Below are positions 14,116 to 14,946 of a stretch of DNA of 14,946 nt, one piece after another. Both the position numbers and the translations under genes were made by a program. The stretch's first letter is position 1. The number at the start of each line of letters is the position of its first letter. The DNA is from Deltaproteobacteria bacterium (GTDB taxonomy: Bacteria > Desulfobacterota > Syntrophia > Syntrophales > Smithellaceae), in NCBI GenBank assembly GCA_011046295.1, contig DSAV01000106.1, positions 1-14,946 of the forward strand. Direction: 5' to 3'. Under the pieces are notes generated by a model. It was given only the letters and a program-made list of their open reading frames with translations. It was not told the origin of the DNA and ran no database searches.

Positions 14116-14214
14116 TCATAATTTTACTCCATCTTCAACAGGCATTGTTTCCATTTTTGACAGATTCGCCCGGGGCCGGGATAATTCACCCGGAGCCAGA
14201 ACCTCTTGATACAT
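14116..14214 (-). CDS. Possible 32-residue ORF coupled to the QueG-like gene
   Basis: From an ATG at 14214 a frame of 32 codons ends in TGA at 14118-14116. AGGGG lies 4 bases upstream of the ATG, somewhat close. Its stop overlaps the ATG at 14119 as ATGA, the usual form of translational coupling. The peptide, which starts MYQEVLAPGELSR and ends MPVEDGVKL, has no motif that I know. It may be chance. A CCGGG/CCCGG repeat (14176-14193) lies within it. Confidence 0.25.
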   Translation of the reverse strand: MYQEVLAPGELSRPRANLSKMETMPVEDGVKL

Positions 14215-14240
14215 CAATCCCCTTATTTGCCGCTTCTCGC

Positions 14241-14946
14241 TTACTGTCTAAAAACCCTCTTTTCTTTAATTTCCTTTATATATTCTGGAGGAATGGCGGT
14301 TTCGGCGTGTTTCTTTTTCAGGCGCGGCTCCTTTTTCTTTTTAATTCTGGAAAAATATTCGTTGATTTTTTCCAACACATCAAGCCGGTGCCGCAGTGCC
14401 TCTTCATGAAACCTGTAATAATCGGATTTTTTAAATTCCGGTTCCGGAACCTTCAGCATAATTTTTGCCGTCTTAAATATGCCGAATTTTTTCAGTTTCC
14501 TTATCACCCGTTTTTCCCAATCTTCTTTTCCATATCGCAGATGCTTTTCGGGAATGTCCAGGTTAAATTTTTTGCCGTAGTCTTTGATTACGCTTCGCCA
14601 GTAGGCGCATCTTTTGTTGAGGTTTCCGGTCGTCCTGATTCCCGCCCATACCATTTCCAGCACCTTCCCCGGTTCATCGCGCTGCGCCAGTTTCCGCGCT
14701 TTGGCGTATTTTAGAATCAGGCTCTCATATAAACTCATAAATCCCTCCCGGAACTTGAACGAATTTGACACGGAATGCCAGTCATCGCGGTAACACAGGT
14801 ACTTCCAATTCTGATACGGAATGTCCGGAAATCTGTATGCCTGGGCGTGTCCCACCGCAGGGGCCGCTTCGAACCACTTTCGCATTACCAGCCACTTGAG
14901 CTTGTTTAGAAGGTTTATAAACGCTCCTTTGCGTGCCGGGATGTAA
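14241..14946 (-). CDS. Unrecognised protein, C-terminal part (runs off right edge)
   Basis: The last 234 residues are visible and the frame remains open to the window end. An internal ATG at 14885 is not likely to be the start, because coding continues upstream as YIPARKGAFINLLNKLKW. The segment is rich in Trp, Tyr and charged residues: FPDIPYQNWKYLCYRDDW, then WAGIRTTGNLNKRCAYW, then a basic helical tail rich in Lys and Glu that ends EIKEKRVFRQ. There are no transmembrane helices, and only two scattered Cys, so no cluster motif. I do not recognise the family. The layout looks like the C-terminal region of a larger enzyme whose catalytic part lies outside the window. Confidence 0.7.
   Translation of the reverse strand, partial: YIPARKGAFINLLNKLKWLVMRKWFEAAPAVGHAQAYRFPDIPYQNWKYLCYRDDWHSVSNSFKFREGFMSLYESLILKYAKARKLAQRDEPGKVLEMVWAGIRTTGNLNKRCAYWRSVIKDYGKKFNLDIPEKHLRYGKEDWEKRVIRKLKKFGIFKTAKIMLKVPEPEFKKSDYYRFHEEALRHRLDVLEKINEYFSRIKKKKEPRLKKKHAETAIPPEYIKEIKEKRVFRQ

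Noticed and set aside
13701..14714. A 337-codon open frame on the plus strand
   Set aside because: It lies antisense to the QueG-like gene and the unrecognised right-edge gene. Its composition (Phe, His and Arg rich, no motif) is that of a shadow frame.
1..14946. CRISPR array, tRNA or rRNA genes
   Set aside because: No regularly spaced repeats, cloverleaf-like segments or rRNA-like stretches were seen on either strand by eye.

Overview
The window looks like a chromosomal stretch from an anaerobic, probably Gram-negative bacterium of the deltaproteobacterial type (Desulfobacterota, perhaps Syntrophales-like). This is inferred from the mix of genes: QueG-like 4Fe-4S proteins, a thioredoxin-coupled arsenic operon with ArsP, an FmdB zinc ribbon, a YqhD-type alcohol dehydrogenase, and a membrane protein ending in the CxxCKKIRDD zinc-knuckle tail common in that group. 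No rRNA, tRNA or CRISPR array was found. The genes are mostly short operons or single genes, and no gap between genes exceeds about 200 bases.

Layout. Left edge (1-139, minus): the first 46 codons of a transposase with an N-terminal zinc ribbon. 323-1315 (plus): a bacterial deoxyhypusine synthase-like protein. 1410-2127 (plus): a QueG-like 4Fe-4S protein broken by an in-frame stop and a frameshift. 2138-2219: a composite direct/inverted repeat between convergent genes. 2223-2678 (minus): a flavodoxin, divergent from the arsenic operon.

2861-7808 (plus) is the centrepiece, an arsenic resistance operon: arsR, acr3, a small CxxC thioredoxin, arsC, a membrane VKOR-thioredoxin fusion, an ArsP-type permease, and a secreted rhodanese whose frame is cut by a TGA. 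A consensus-like promoter (TTGACA-17-TATATT) and a 7-bp inverted repeat over its -10 fit ArsR autorepression. The logic is: ArsR senses As(III), ArsC with a thioredoxin reduces arsenate, Acr3 exports arsenite and ArsP may export methylated trivalent arsenicals. The VKOR fusion and rhodanese add an envelope thiol/sulfur chemistry that is not part of textbook ars operons. A bidirectional hairpin terminator closes the operon at 7831-7871.

The remaining genes are on the minus strand: a SERCA-like P-type ATPase (7917-10634) with its own promoter, a YqhD-like alcohol dehydrogenase (10827-11984), a seven-helix membrane protein with a cysteine-knuckle tail (12063-12917), an FmdB-family zinc ribbon with a Ser/Cys-rich tail (12993-13241), a second QueG-like protein (13347-14087) that appears to have lost its N-terminus to a one-base contraction in an A-run, a possible 32-residue ORF coupled to it, and an unrecognised protein running off the right edge.

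Four apparent reading-frame lesions (two nonsense, two indel-type) lie in three genes of this 15-kb window. Either some loci are decaying or the assembly has errors; read coverage would decide.
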